From: Thalassospira marina
GTDB taxonomy: Bacteria; Pseudomonadota; Alphaproteobacteria; Rhodospirillales; Thalassospiraceae
Assembly: GCF_002844375.1 (NCBI RefSeq)
Contig: NZ_CP024199.1
Span: 4,380,001-4,444,000 of the forward strand
Reading direction: 5' to 3'
Length of the DNA stretch: 64,000 nt
Shown here one piece after another: positions 17,093-26,786 of this stretch. The notes under the pieces were generated by a model. That model worked only from the letters and a program-made list of their open reading frames with translations. It searched no databases and was not told the origin of the DNA. Made by a program: the position numbers and the translations under genes. Each line of letters begins with the position of its first letter. The first letter of the stretch is position 1.

Positions 17093-17632
17093 ATGGCTGA
17101 ACTGATCGGACAGCAGGTAAAAGACCCGCTATTGTCGCGGATCGCGGATATTATTGCACCGTCGATAGAGGCACAGGGCTTTGAACTGGTCCGTGTGTCC
17201 ATGATGGGCAAGGACAGCCAGATCCTGCAGATTATGGCGGATCGCCCCGAAGGCCAGGGATCCATCAATGTCGAAGACTGCGCTGAAATCAGCCGCACTG
17301 TTTCGGCCCTTTTGGATGTCGATGACCCCATTTCCGGTGCGTATAACCTGGAAGTCAGCTCGCCGGGGATTGACCGGCCGCTGACCCGGCGCAAGGATTT
17401 TGATGTTTGGCGCGGTTTTGACGCCAAGGTCGAACTGGTGGTGGCTGTTGCCGGTCGCCGCCGTTTCAGCGGAAAGCTGGATGGACTCGAAGACGACGCG
17501 GTCGCCATGATTGTGGACGGCGAACGCGAACTGTTGCCGTTGGCCGATATCGCAAAGGCGAAACTCGTGCTGACAGATGAATTGATCGCGCATGTCACCG
17601 GCCCGCGCCGGTCTGACGACAACGCAGAATAG
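17093..17632 (+). CDS. rimP: Ribosome maturation factor RimP
   Basis: Assists 30S subunit maturation. Conserved pieces are seen: GFELVRVSMM, SINVEDCAEISRTVSALLDV, YNLEVSSPGIDRPLTRRKDF and a C-terminal small SH3-like domain. Possible starts are ATG 17081 and ATG 17093; the shorter form (MAELIGQQV, 179 residues) leaves GGGGT 12 bases away, so the choice is open by four residues. It is followed nine bases later by nusA, the normal arrangement. Confidence 0.93.
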   Translation: MAELIGQQVKDPLLSRIADIIAPSIEAQGFELVRVSMMGKDSQILQIMADRPEGQGSINVEDCAEISRTVSALLDVDDPISGAYNLEVSSPGIDRPLTRRKDFDVWRGFDAKVELVVAVAGRRRFSGKLDGLEDDAVAMIVDGERELLPLADIAKAKLVLTDELIAHVTGPRRSDDNAE

Positions 17633-17641
17633 AGGTTGGAT

Positions 17642-19201
17642 ATGGAAGCAACTTCGGGAATGCCGCGGCCGGAGCTTTTGCAGGTCGCTGATGCTGTCGC
17701 CCGCGAAAAAGGCATTGATCGTGACGAGGTTCTTGGCGCGATGGAACAGGCCATTCAAAAGGCCGGTCGTTCGCGTTATGGCCATGAACATGACATTCGT
17801 GCACATATCGACCGCAAAACCGGTGAAATCCGGCTGGCGCGCTTCATCGAAGTCACCGATGATATCGAAAATGACTTCACCCAGATGTCGCTGGAACAGG
17901 CGCGTATTCGCGACGAAAATGTCCAGCTTGGTGAATTCCTGATCGACCCGCTGCCGCCGATCGATTTTGGCCGTATTGCTGCACAGACCGCAAAGCAGGT
18001 TATCGTCCAGAAGGTGCGTGACGCCGAACGTGAACGCCAGTTCAACGAATATCAGGACCGTGTTGGTGAAGTCATCAACGGTGCTGTGAAGCGTGTTGAA
18101 TTTGGTAACGTTCTGGTCGATCTGGGCCGGGCAGAAGCCATTTTGCGCCGTGAAGAACTGATCCCGCGTGAAACCATGCGCCAGGGTGACCGGGTTCGTG
18201 CCCTGATCCTTGATGTGCGTCGTGAACAGCGCGGCCCGCAGATTTTCCTGTCGCGTACCCATCCGACTTTCATGGCAAAACTGTTTGCCCAGGAAGTGCC
18301 GGAAATTTACGACAATATCATCGAAATCAAATCGGTTGCCCGTGACCCCGGTTCGCGCGCCAAGATTTCGGTTCAGTCCTCTGACAGCTCGATCGATCCG
18401 GTCGGTGCCTGTGTCGGTATGCGCGGTTCGCGCGTCCAGGCTGTTGTCGGCGAATTGCAGGGCGAAAAAATCGACATCATCCAGTGGTCGGAAGATCCGG
18501 CAACTTTTGTCGTGAACGCCCTGGCCCCGGCTGAAGTCACCAAGGTCGTGATCGACGAGGAATCCAACCGCATTGAAGTGGTTGTTCCCGATGATCAGCT
18601 TAGCCTTGCCATTGGCCGTCGCGGTCAGAATGTGCGTCTTGCCTCGCAGCTTACCGGCTGGGATATCGATATCCTGACCGAAGAAGACGAAAGCGAACGT
18701 CGCCAGGAAGAAGCCCGCAAGCGCGCCGAAATGTTCATCAAGGCCCTTGACGTTGATGAAGTCATTGCCCACCTCCTCGTGGCTGAAGGCTTTACCTCGA
18801 TTGAAGAAGTCGGTTACGTGCCGCTGGCCGAACTGGCAGAAATCGAAGGCTTTGAAGAAGAACTGGCCGAAGAACTGCGCGGTCGTGCACGCAGCTATCT
18901 CGCCGAGGAAGCCGAACGCCTTCAGGCCCGCCGTGACGAACTTGGCGTCGAAGACGATCTGGTCGAATTCACGGGCATCTCGCTTGCTGTTGCGGTTCAG
19001 CTTGGTGAAAACGGGGTCAAGAACCTTGAAGATTTCGCCGATCTCGCCAGCGACGAGCTGATCGAATTTGCCGGTTCTGCCGAAACCATTACCCTTGACC
19101 AGGCCAATGACCTGATCATGGAAGCCCGCCGTCGTCTGGGTTGGTTTGATGACCTGGAAGAAGAAACCGGCGATGCCGGAGCGGAAGGCGAAGACGCCTG
19201 A
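17642..19201 (+). CDS. nusA: Transcription termination/antitermination factor NusA
   Basis: RNA polymerase-associated elongation factor. Domains in order: N-terminal polymerase-binding domain (about 1-125), S1 (about 130-200), KH1 and KH2 (about 200-345, with GACVGMRGSRVQAVVGELQG and AIGRRGQNVRLASQLTGW), and two C-terminal helix-hairpin-helix repeats (about 370-500). The ATG at 17642 follows GAGG; a TTG two codons upstream is less likely. Length 519 is typical of alphaproteobacteria. Confidence 0.97.
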   Translation: MEATSGMPRPELLQVADAVAREKGIDRDEVLGAMEQAIQKAGRSRYGHEHDIRAHIDRKTGEIRLARFIEVTDDIENDFTQMSLEQARIRDENVQLGEFLIDPLPPIDFGRIAAQTAKQVIVQKVRDAERERQFNEYQDRVGEVINGAVKRVEFGNVLVDLGRAEAILRREELIPRETMRQGDRVRALILDVRREQRGPQIFLSRTHPTFMAKLFAQEVPEIYDNIIEIKSVARDPGSRAKISVQSSDSSIDPVGACVGMRGSRVQAVVGELQGEKIDIIQWSEDPATFVVNALAPAEVTKVVIDEESNRIEVVVPDDQLSLAIGRRGQNVRLASQLTGWDIDILTEEDESERRQEEARKRAEMFIKALDVDEVIAHLLVAEGFTSIEEVGYVPLAELAEIEGFEEELAEELRGRARSYLAEEAERLQARRDELGVEDDLVEFTGISLAVAVQLGENGVKNLEDFADLASDELIEFAGSAETITLDQANDLIMEARRRLGWFDDLEEETGDAGAEGEDA

Positions 19202-19220
19202 TCGCTGATCGGAGGGGACC

Positions 19221-19811
19221 ATGTCGCACCGTAAAGGCGGCAAGGAACGCGAGCTCCCGGAACGCCGGTGCATTGTCACCGGCGAAGTCCGGCTAAAAGA
19301 AGACCTTCTCAGATTTGTGATCGGCCCTGACAACAGTGTCTTTCCGGATCTTGATGAACGGTTGCCCGGACGGGGATTATGGTTGTGCCCGTCGCGGGAT
19401 GTGGTAAATACCGCCTGTGCAAAAAATGCCTTTGCCCGGGCGGCACGGCAAAAAGTCGTGATTGATCCGGCGCTGGCAGACAGGATTGAAGCAATGCTGT
19501 CGCAAAAATGCGTTGATCTGCTGTCTCTGGCGCGTCGTGCCGGGCAGGCTGTCGCCGGATTTGAGAAGGTTCGCGCCCAGATAGACGAAGGCGCGGAACT
19601 GGTTTTGGCGGCACGTGACGGTGCTGCGGACGGAAAAGCGCGTATCGCGGCCAAAGCCGCCGATATACCGGTTTTCTCCGTTCTGGATGCTGCCGAGATT
19701 GCAGCGGCTTTTGGCCGCGATCACGCAGTACATGCGGCTGTTGCACCAGGTGGTCTGGCGCAACGCCTAAGCCGGTCACTACAGCGGCTTGAAGGATTTC
19801 GCGCAGCCTGA
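19221..19811 (+). CDS. YlxR-family RNA-binding protein (RnpM-like), with L7Ae-like domain
   Basis: 196-residue protein encoded between nusA and infB, the usual place for YlxR. The N-terminal half has the DUF448 signature (ERRCIVTGEVRLKEDLLRFV, then LPGRGLWLCPSRDVV). The C-terminal half (from SLARRAGQAVAGFEKVRAQI) resembles an L7Ae/L30e-type RNA-binding fold, a fusion seen in alphaproteobacteria. In Gram-positives YlxR/RnpM modulates RNase P; the function here is not proved. GGAGG precedes the start. Confidence 0.85.
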   Translation: MSHRKGGKERELPERRCIVTGEVRLKEDLLRFVIGPDNSVFPDLDERLPGRGLWLCPSRDVVNTACAKNAFARAARQKVVIDPALADRIEAMLSQKCVDLLSLARRAGQAVAGFEKVRAQIDEGAELVLAARDGAADGKARIAAKAADIPVFSVLDAAEIAAAFGRDHAVHAAVAPGGLAQRLSRSLQRLEGFRAA

Positions 19812-19891
19812 AGGCAGGCCGCGCCGTACGGAAGAACAGGATTGGCCGCCAGGCGACTGATCCCGCAGGAAATGAGGAAGTTGGACGGATT

Positions 19892-22699
19892 ATGAGTGAT
19901 CGCGATCAGGAGAAGAAGCCGCTAAGCCTCAATCGATCGAAGCTTGAATTGCGCAAGACGGTCGAGGCTGGGCAGGTGCGCCAAAGCTTCTCGCACGGAC
20001 GGTCCAAATCTGTGGCCGTGGAAGTGCGCAAGAAGCGTACTTTTGAACAGAACGAATCCGGCCGCTTCCGCGAAGTGAACAAGGATAACGCGGCCAAGAC
20101 CGAGACCCCGGCACCGGCACCGGCAAGTGCGCCGGCCGCTCCGGCTGCGCCTGCGGCACCGGCTGCTAAAAAACCGGCACCGGCAGCGTCCAAGCCTGCT
20201 GCCCCGCAGCGTCATAAGCCGAAACCGGCCCCGCAGCGCCCGCGCGCCAATGAAGACCAGGGTAATCTGACCCAGGGTGAGCGCGCAGCCCGCATGGCCG
20301 CCCTGATGGCTGCCGAAGAACGCCGCAAGCAGGAAGAAGCCGCAGCCGCCGAGCAGGCCCGCAAGGACGCCGCTCGCAAGGTTGAGGAAGAAGCTGCCCG
20401 CAAGAAAGCCGAAGCTGAAGAAGCTGCCCGCAAGGCGGAAGAAAAAGCCCAGGCAGAAGCCCAGGCCGCTGCACCTGCACCGGCTGCTCCGGCCAAGGCC
20501 GCACCGGCTGCTGCGCCGAAGTCGCGTGATGAAGATGCCGGAAATGCCCGTGATGCTTCGGCACCGCGCACCAAAATGCAGCCGCGTCCGAAACCCGAAG
20601 CCCGTAAAAAGGTAGAGGAAGAAGTCATTCCGGGTGCACCGGCAGAACCGCTGGTCCCTGAAGAGCGCCGCCGGTCGGCCCCGTCCGCTTCCAAGCCGAA
20701 AAGCCGCAAGGAACTGGACGAGGAAGAAGTCCGTTCGGCAGCAGCCCGCAAGCGCGCGGAAGAAGCCGAAGTTGCCGGTCGTGGCGCACGTGCGAAAACC
20801 GAAGACACCAGCCGCCGCCGTGGCAAGCTGTCGATCAACACCGCAATGAGCGGTGATGAAGGTGGTCGCCGCCGTTCGATGGCATCGATCAAGCGCCAGC
20901 AGGCCAAGGCGAAAGCCCGCAGCCAGGGCCAGCAGAAGCCGAAAGAAAAAATCATTCGCGAAGTTATCGTTCCGGACGTCATTACCGTTCAGGAACTGGC
21001 TAACCGTATGGCAGAACGTGCTGCTGACGTGATCAAATGTCTGATGGGTCTTGGCGTTATGGCCACCATCAACCAGAGCCTTGATCCCGACACCGCACAG
21101 CTTGTTGTCGAAGAATTCGGCCACAACATGAAGCGCGTTTCCGATGCAGACGTCGAAGAAGCGCTGGTTGTTGCCGATGACACCGACGAGCAGCTGATCT
21201 CGCGTCCGCCGGTCGTGACCGTGATGGGCCACGTTGACCATGGTAAAACCTCGCTTCTGGACGCCCTGCGTAAAACCGACGTGGTGAGCGGCGAAGCCGG
21301 TGGCATTACCCAGCATATCGGTGCCTATCAGGTGACCATGGCCAACAGCGCCAAGATCACCTTCATCGATACCCCGGGTCACGCCGCCTTTACCGAAATG
21401 CGTTCGCGCGGTGCCAAGGTTACCGATATCGTCGTTCTCGTGGTTGCAGCCGATGACTCGGTCATGCCGCAGACCATCGAAGCCATCAGCCACGCCAAGG
21501 CTGCCGACGTGCCCCTGATCGTTGCCATCAACAAGATGGACAAGCCGGGTGCCGATGCCAACCGCGTGAAAACCGAACTGCTGCAGCACGAAGTCGTCGT
21601 TGAAGAAATGGGCGGTGATGTTCAGGCTGTTGAAGTTTCGGCCAAGGCTGGCATGGGTTTGACCGACCTTGAAGAAGCCATCCTGCTGCAGGCTGAAGTT
21701 CTTGACCTTAAAGCCAACCCGAACCGTGTTGCTGACGGCGTTGTCGTTGAAGCCCGCATGGAAAAGGGTCGTGGCCCGGTGGCAACCGTTCTGGTTCAGC
21801 GCGGTACGCTCAAGACTGGTGATATCTTTGTGACCGGTGCCGAATGGGGCCGTGTCCGTGCCCTGATCGACGATCACGGTGCGCGCGTCCAGGAAGCCAT
21901 TCCGGGTATGCCGGTCGAGGTTAACGGCCTGAACGGTGTTCCGTCGGCTGGTGATGACTTTGTTGTTGTTGAAAGCGAAGCCAAGGCCCGTGAAGTTTCC
22001 GACTTCCGCCAGCGTCGCATCCGTGAACAGCAGGCTGCCGCGATGAAGAAATCGGCGCTTGAAAACATGTTCACCAGCAATGGCGATCTCAAGGAACTGC
22101 CGGTTGTCATCAAGGGTGACGTGCAGGGTTCTGTCGAAGCACTTATTGGTACCCTGCAGAAGCTGGGCAACGAAGAAGTCAGCGTTCGCGTCCTTCACAG
22201 TGGCGTTGGCGGAATCAACGAATCCGACGTAACCCTGGCCCGTGCCTCGAACGCGCTGATCATCGGCTTTAACGTTCGTGCCAACCAGCAGGCCCGTGAA
22301 CAGGCCCGCCGTGACAATGTCGACATTCGTTACTACTCGATCATTTACGATGTCGCCGATGACACCAAGGCAATGCTCAGCGGCATGCTGTCGCCGGAAG
22401 TCCGCGAGAAGTTCCTGGGTTACGCCCAGATTCGCGAGATCTTCACGATTTCGGGCAACAAGATTGCTGGCTGTATGATTACCGAAGGCACCGTGAAGCG
22501 TGGTGCGGGCGTTCGCCTGCTGCGCGACAACGTTGTCATTCATACCGGCGAACTTTCGACGCTGCGTCGCTTCAAGGACGAAGTCAAGGAAGTCCGCGAG
22601 GGTTACGAATGCGGTATGTCCTTTGCGAAATACAATGACCTTGCCGTTGGCGACGTTATTGAGTGCTTCGAGCAAGAGGAAGTCGCCGTCGAGCTTTAA
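19892..22699 (+). CDS. infB: Translation initiation factor IF-2
   Basis: GTPase that brings initiator tRNA to the 30S subunit. A long Ala/Pro/Lys/Glu-rich N-terminal region (about 1-430, low complexity, probably disordered or helical) precedes the G domain with GHVDHGKTSLLDAL, DTPGHAAF and NKMDKPGADA, then domains II-IV to the C-terminus (MSFAKYNDLAVGDVIECFE). 935 residues is within the normal range for this class. It lies 80 bases after the ylxR gene and 18 before rbfA. Confidence 0.97.
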   Translation: MSDRDQEKKPLSLNRSKLELRKTVEAGQVRQSFSHGRSKSVAVEVRKKRTFEQNESGRFREVNKDNAAKTETPAPAPASAPAAPAAPAAPAAKKPAPAASKPAAPQRHKPKPAPQRPRANEDQGNLTQGERAARMAALMAAEERRKQEEAAAAEQARKDAARKVEEEAARKKAEAEEAARKAEEKAQAEAQAAAPAPAAPAKAAPAAAPKSRDEDAGNARDASAPRTKMQPRPKPEARKKVEEEVIPGAPAEPLVPEERRRSAPSASKPKSRKELDEEEVRSAAARKRAEEAEVAGRGARAKTEDTSRRRGKLSINTAMSGDEGGRRRSMASIKRQQAKAKARSQGQQKPKEKIIREVIVPDVITVQELANRMAERAADVIKCLMGLGVMATINQSLDPDTAQLVVEEFGHNMKRVSDADVEEALVVADDTDEQLISRPPVVTVMGHVDHGKTSLLDALRKTDVVSGEAGGITQHIGAYQVTMANSAKITFIDTPGHAAFTEMRSRGAKVTDIVVLVVAADDSVMPQTIEAISHAKAADVPLIVAINKMDKPGADANRVKTELLQHEVVVEEMGGDVQAVEVSAKAGMGLTDLEEAILLQAEVLDLKANPNRVADGVVVEARMEKGRGPVATVLVQRGTLKTGDIFVTGAEWGRVRALIDDHGARVQEAIPGMPVEVNGLNGVPSAGDDFVVVESEAKAREVSDFRQRRIREQQAAAMKKSALENMFTSNGDLKELPVVIKGDVQGSVEALIGTLQKLGNEEVSVRVLHSGVGGINESDVTLARASNALIIGFNVRANQQAREQARRDNVDIRYYSIIYDVADDTKAMLSGMLSPEVREKFLGYAQIREIFTISGNKIAGCMITEGTVKRGAGVRLLRDNVVIHTGELSTLRRFKDEVKEVREGYECGMSFAKYNDLAVGDVIECFEQEEVAVEL

Positions 22700-22717
22700 G
22701 AGGCGATTGAAACTGAT

Positions 22718-23140
22718 ATGTCGAAGCAACCTGCCAAGGGACCAAGTCAGCGACAGTTACGCGTGGCGGAGGAAATCCGCCAGGCGCTGTCCTATGCGCT
22801 TGAACGTGGTGATATCTACGACCCGGAACTGTCGCGTCGTCCGATTACCGTGACCAAGGTTGACCTTAGTCCGGACATGCGCAACGCAATGGTATCTGTA
22901 ACCCCGCTTGGCGGCGGGGATGCAAAACCGACCCTTGAGGCGCTTAAACGCCAGAAGGGTATATTGCGAAGCCATGTTGCCAACAGCGTGCATATGAAAT
23001 ATGTCCCGGCTTTGCGTTTTATCGAAGATACCAGCTTTGATATCTCCGATCATATTGGCGCGCTGTTGCGCGACCCGCATGTGGCACAGGACCTGTCGTC
23101 CGACGAGGACGCGGACGATTACGACAAAGAGGACGACTGA
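22718..23140 (+). CDS. rbfA: Ribosome-binding factor A
   Basis: 30S maturation factor with a single KH-like fold. Family pattern: RQLRVAEEIRQALSYALERG, ITVTKVDLSPDMRNAMVSVT, and VHMKYVPALRFIEDTSFD. A 15-residue acidic tail ends the protein. Its final base overlaps the truB start (TGATG arrangement), indicating coupled translation. Confidence 0.95.
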   Translation: MSKQPAKGPSQRQLRVAEEIRQALSYALERGDIYDPELSRRPITVTKVDLSPDMRNAMVSVTPLGGGDAKPTLEALKRQKGILRSHVANSVHMKYVPALRFIEDTSFDISDHIGALLRDPHVAQDLSSDEDADDYDKEDD

Positions 23141-24066
23141 TGGCGCGTCGGCGTCGCGGCAAAATTATCAGCGGCTGGCTGGCGGTCGACAAACCCCTTG
23201 AGATCACGTCTTCAACCGTGGTCAACCAGGTGCGTCGTCTGCTTGATGCGGCCAAAGCCGGGCACGGCGGGACTCTTGACCCGTTGGCAACCGGCGTTTT
23301 GCCCATTGCCTTTGGCGAGGCGACAAAAACCGTCGCCTATGTCATGGATGGCAGTAAAAGTTACCGCGTTACCCTGAAATTCGGGGAATCGCGCAGCACC
23401 GATGATGCCGAAGGCGAAGTGACCGCCACATCGGACCATCGCCCGACTCGCGAAGAGATCGAGGCCGTGCTGGGTGAATTCATCGGCGAAATTCAGCAGG
23501 TGCCGCCCAAATTTTCGGCGATCAAGGTAAATGGCAAGCGTGCCTATGATCTTGCGCGCCGTGATGAAGACGTGGTTTTGAAAGCCCGTCCGATTTTGAT
23601 AAAAGATCTTCGTCTGGTTGACATGCCTGATCGCGATCATGCCGTGTTCGATGTAATATCGGGCAAAGGGGCATATATGCGGTCGCTGGCGCGCGATATC
23701 GCATTGCGCCTTGGCACTGTTGGCCACATTGCCGCCCTTCGCCGCACATCGGCGGGGCCGTTTGCGGAAGGTGATTCCATTCCCCTGCAGGAACTGCTGG
23801 AAATGGATCCCGAGGCGGTAATGGAAAAACTGCTTCCGGTCGAGACCGCGCTGGACGACATCCCGGCGCTGGCCCTGACCGAAGTCGAGGCGCAACGTCT
23901 TGCCAGCGGGCAGCCTGTCGGGCTGTTACCGGTGGTCAAACGCAGCGAACTCGGTACCTCCGTCGCCCAGGACGGGATCGTCTGTGCCATGCTGAACGAC
24001 CGCGCTGTTGCGCTGGCCGAAATTCATGGCGGCGAAATCCGTCCGGTGCGTGTATTTAATCTTTAA
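23140..24066 (+). CDS. truB: tRNA pseudouridine(55) synthase
   Basis: Makes pseudouridine 55 in the T-loop of tRNAs. The catalytic Asp is in GHGGTLDPLATGVLPIAFGE; KTVAYVMDGSKSYRVTLKFG and SGKGAYMRSLARDIALRLG are further family motifs, with a C-terminal TruB_C extension. 308 residues, typical length. It overlaps rbfA by one base and is followed 17 bases later by rpsO. Confidence 0.96.
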   Translation: MARRRRGKIISGWLAVDKPLEITSSTVVNQVRRLLDAAKAGHGGTLDPLATGVLPIAFGEATKTVAYVMDGSKSYRVTLKFGESRSTDDAEGEVTATSDHRPTREEIEAVLGEFIGEIQQVPPKFSAIKVNGKRAYDLARRDEDVVLKARPILIKDLRLVDMPDRDHAVFDVISGKGAYMRSLARDIALRLGTVGHIAALRRTSAGPFAEGDSIPLQELLEMDPEAVMEKLLPVETALDDIPALALTEVEAQRLASGQPVGLLPVVKRSELGTSVAQDGIVCAMLNDRAVALAEIHGGEIRPVRVFNL

Positions 24067-24083
24067 AGGCGAAAGGATGCCTG

Positions 24084-24353
24084 ATGTCGATTACTGCTGA
24101 ACGCAAAACCGACCTGATCAAAGAATTCGGCCAGAAAGAAGGCGATACCGGTTCCCCCGAGGTCCAGATCGCAATTCTGACCGAGCGGATCAAGAACCTG
24201 ACCGAACACATGAAAGAACACAAACACGACTTCCATAGCCGTCGTGGTCTTCTGATGATGGTTGGTCAGCGCCGTCGGCTGCTGAAATACCTGCAGCGCA
24301 AAAATACCGAACGTTACGAAGCGATTATCGCTACCCTCGGTATTCGCCGCTGA
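24084..24353 (+). CDS. rpsO: 30S ribosomal protein S15
   Basis: Primary 16S rRNA-binding protein, 89 residues. GDTGSPEVQIAILTERIKNL and HKHDFHSRRGLLMMVGQRRR are the canonical signatures, ending LQRKNTERYEAIIATLGIRR. It is located between truB and pnp, as is almost universal in proteobacteria. Confidence 0.98.
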   Translation: MSITAERKTDLIKEFGQKEGDTGSPEVQIAILTERIKNLTEHMKEHKHDFHSRRGLLMMVGQRRRLLKYLQRKNTERYEAIIATLGIRR

Positions 24354-24360
24354 TATTGAC

Positions 24361-24400
24361 GCGCGGCGGAGTGGTTTATCCCTCCGCCGTCGTTTTTTTA
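24361..24400 (+). terminator. Rho-independent terminator after rpsO
   Basis: CGGCGGAG (24364-24371) pairs with CTCCGCCG (24382-24389), followed by TCG and seven T. Expression of pnp past this point needs read-through or its own promoter. Confidence 0.85.
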
Positions 24401-24470
24401 TTGTCCCGCGGACGGGGATGCACGGGAGCGTAGATCCAGAGTGGCTGGTCACGCCCGGTTTGTCCGGACC

Positions 24471-24510
24471 CATTAATTATGTCGCTGACGCAAAAGCCTC
24501 ATAATTAATG
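24471..24510 (+). promoter_or_regulatory. Perfect 11-base inverted repeat in the pnp leader
   Basis: CATTAATTATG (24471-24481) and CATAATTAATG (24500-24510) are exact complements around an 18-base loop, 57 bases before the pnp ATG. In E. coli a leader hairpin of pnp is cut by RNase III and used in PNPase autoregulation; this may be the counterpart. Confidence 0.5.
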
Positions 24511-24567
24511 TGTTCGGATCTCGTGTAAAAAACGCTTGGTCCGCAAGTAGGTTTGGAAGGAAGTAAA

Positions 24568-26694
24568 ATGTTTAATGTCGTCCGCAAGGAAATGCAGTGG
24601 GGCAATGCCAAGCTGGTTCTGGAAACCGGCAAGGTTGCACGCCAGGCAGATGGTGCGGTTATGGTCACCTATGGTGAAACCGTTGTTCTGTGTACTGCTG
24701 TTGGCGCCAAGTCGCCGCGCCCGGACATCGACTTTTTCCCGCTGACCGTGAATTACCAGGAAAAGGCATTTGCCGCTGGTAAAATTCCGGGTGGTTTTTT
24801 CAAGCGTGAAGGCCGTCCGTCGGAAAAGGAAACCCTGGTTTCCCGTCTGATCGACCGTCCGGTCCGTCCGCTGTTCCACCCGCAATATCGCAACGAAACC
24901 CAGATCGTTTGTACCGTTCTGTCGCATGACATGGAAAACGATCCTGACGTCGTTGCCATGATCGGTACCTCGGCCGCGCTGACCATTTCCGGTTTGCCGT
25001 TCCTCGGCCCGATTGGTGCAGCACGCGTTGGTTACAAAGACGGCGAATACCTGCTGAACCCGTCGACCGAATCCATCAAGGAAAGCGCACTGGACCTGGT
25101 TGTTGCCGGTACCCGTGATGGCGTGATGATGGTTGAATCCGAAGCATCCGAACTTTCCGAAGAAGTGATGCTCGGTGCCGTCAAGTTCGGCCACGAGAAA
25201 TTCCAGGCCGTGATCGACCTGATTATTGAACTGGCCGAAGAAGCCGCCAAAGACCCGCGTGACATCGCCGGTCTGCCGGAAGGTTATGATGCCCTGGTCG
25301 AAAAAGTTGCGGCTATCGGCACGGAAAGCCTGACCGCGGCTTATGGCCATGTCGTCAAGCAGGAGCGTTCGGCTGCCGTTTCGGCTGCCAAGGAAGCCAT
25401 CGTTGCCAAACTGGCTGACGAAGAAATCGAAGATGCCCTGAAGGGCAAAGTTTCCTCGATCATTAAAGATCTGGAAAAAGACATCGTTCGCGGTGCGATC
25501 CTGAAAACCGGCAAGCGTATCGACGGCCGTACCGGTTCCGACGTTCGCCCGATCCTGGGTGAAGTTTCGGTTCTGCCGCGCGCCCATGGTTCGGCGCTGT
25601 TCACCCGTGGCGAAACCCAGGCCCTGGCAGTTGCCACCCTTGGTACCGGCCAGGACGAACAGATCGTTGACGCCCTTGATGGTGAATACCGTGAAGGCTT
25701 CATGCTGCACTATAACTTCCCGCCCTACTCGGTTGGTGAAGCAGGCCGTATGGGTTCGCCGGGACGTCGTGAAATCGGTCATGGCAAGCTGGCATGGCGC
25801 GCAATTCACCCGCTGATGCCGACCAAGGATGCCTTCCCCTATACCGTCCGTATCGTTTCGGAAGTTACCGAATCGAACGGTTCGTCCTCGATGGCAACGG
25901 TTTGCGCAACCTCGCTGTCGATGATGGATGCCGGTGTGCCGCTGGCACGCCCGGTTGCCGGTATCGCCATGGGTCTGATCAAGGAAGGCGAAGATTTCGC
26001 CGTTCTGTCCGACATCATGGGTGACGAAGACCACCTTGGCGATATGGACTTCAAGGTTGCCGGTACCGATCAGGGTATCACCTCGCTGCAGATGGACATC
26101 AAGATCACTTCGGTGACCCCGGACATCATGCAGATCGCCCTGGGCCAGGCCCGCGATGGCCGCCTGCACATCCTTGGCGAAATGTCCAAGGCCCTGCCGG
26201 AAGCCCGCGGTGAAGTTTCGGGCAATGCGCCGACCATCACCCAGTTCTCGATCCCGAAAGACAAGATCCGTGACGTTATCGGTTCGGGCGGCAAGGTCAT
26301 TCGCGAAATCTGCGAAGAAACCGGCGCGAAAGTCGATATCGAAGACGATGGCTCGATCACTGTTGCACATACCGATGGTGCAAAAGGCAAGCAGGCCGTT
26401 GACTGGATTAAGTCGATCGTTGCAGAACCTGAATTGAACCATATCTATGAAGGTAAGGTTGTTAAGGCTGTCGATTTCGGCGCATTCGTGAACTTCTTTG
26501 GTGCGCGTGACGGCCTGGTTCATATTTCGGAACTGGCACAGGAACGTGTCAAACAGGTTTCCGATGTGGTCAAGGAAGGCGACAAGGTGAAGGTCAAGGT
26601 TATCGGCTTTGATGACCGCGGCAAGATCAAATTGTCGATGAAGCGTGTTGACCAGGAAACCGGCGCTGACCTTGATGCTGCCGCTGAAGCCTGA
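24568..26694 (+). CDS. pnp: Polyribonucleotide nucleotidyltransferase
   Basis: 3'-5' phosphorolytic exoribonuclease of the degradosome. Two RNase PH domains (about 1-215 and 310-545), with FFKREGRPSEKETLVSRLID and RREIGHGKLAWRAI, flank a helical linker; a KH domain (IRDVIGSGGKVIREICEETG) and an S1 domain (GKVVKAVDFGAFVNFFGARD) follow. I chose the ATG at 24568 (708 residues) after GGAAGGAAG; the frame also reaches back to a TTG at 24553. Confidence 0.97.
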   Translation: MFNVVRKEMQWGNAKLVLETGKVARQADGAVMVTYGETVVLCTAVGAKSPRPDIDFFPLTVNYQEKAFAAGKIPGGFFKREGRPSEKETLVSRLIDRPVRPLFHPQYRNETQIVCTVLSHDMENDPDVVAMIGTSAALTISGLPFLGPIGAARVGYKDGEYLLNPSTESIKESALDLVVAGTRDGVMMVESEASELSEEVMLGAVKFGHEKFQAVIDLIIELAEEAAKDPRDIAGLPEGYDALVEKVAAIGTESLTAAYGHVVKQERSAAVSAAKEAIVAKLADEEIEDALKGKVSSIIKDLEKDIVRGAILKTGKRIDGRTGSDVRPILGEVSVLPRAHGSALFTRGETQALAVATLGTGQDEQIVDALDGEYREGFMLHYNFPPYSVGEAGRMGSPGRREIGHGKLAWRAIHPLMPTKDAFPYTVRIVSEVTESNGSSSMATVCATSLSMMDAGVPLARPVAGIAMGLIKEGEDFAVLSDIMGDEDHLGDMDFKVAGTDQGITSLQMDIKITSVTPDIMQIALGQARDGRLHILGEMSKALPEARGEVSGNAPTITQFSIPKDKIRDVIGSGGKVIREICEETGAKVDIEDDGSITVAHTDGAKGKQAVDWIKSIVAEPELNHIYEGKVVKAVDFGAFVNFFGARDGLVHISELAQERVKQVSDVVKEGDKVKVKVIGFDDRGKIKLSMKRVDQETGADLDAAAEA

Positions 26695-26701
26695 TTAAAG
26701 G

Positions 26702-26756
26702 TATGTGTGAGCGGGCGGCGATAAAAAAAACAGACGCCGCCCCTTCCTCACATGCA
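26702..26756 (+). terminator. Long inverted repeat after pnp
   Basis: TGTGAGCGGGCGGCG and CGCCGCCCCTTCCTCACA pair through GGGCGGCG/CGCCGCCC and the outer TGTGA/TCACA, with an A-rich loop. The T-run is absent, so it may act as a processing or weak termination signal in the gap before the next gene. Confidence 0.45.
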
Positions 26757-26786
26757 TTCGGATAACCCGCTTGTCCGAAAAGCCGA

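Noticed and set aside
20100..20600. Ala/Pro/Lys repeats in infB as possible foreign insertion
   Set aside because: Long low-complexity N-terminal regions are normal in IF-2 of this class.
19922..22729. 935-codon open frame antisense to infB
   Set aside because: It mirrors infB with a shifted codon phase; composition is a by-product of infB codon bias and no domain is visible. The same applies to antisense frames under nusA (17129-19654), pnp (24505-26523) and metK (4790-5896).
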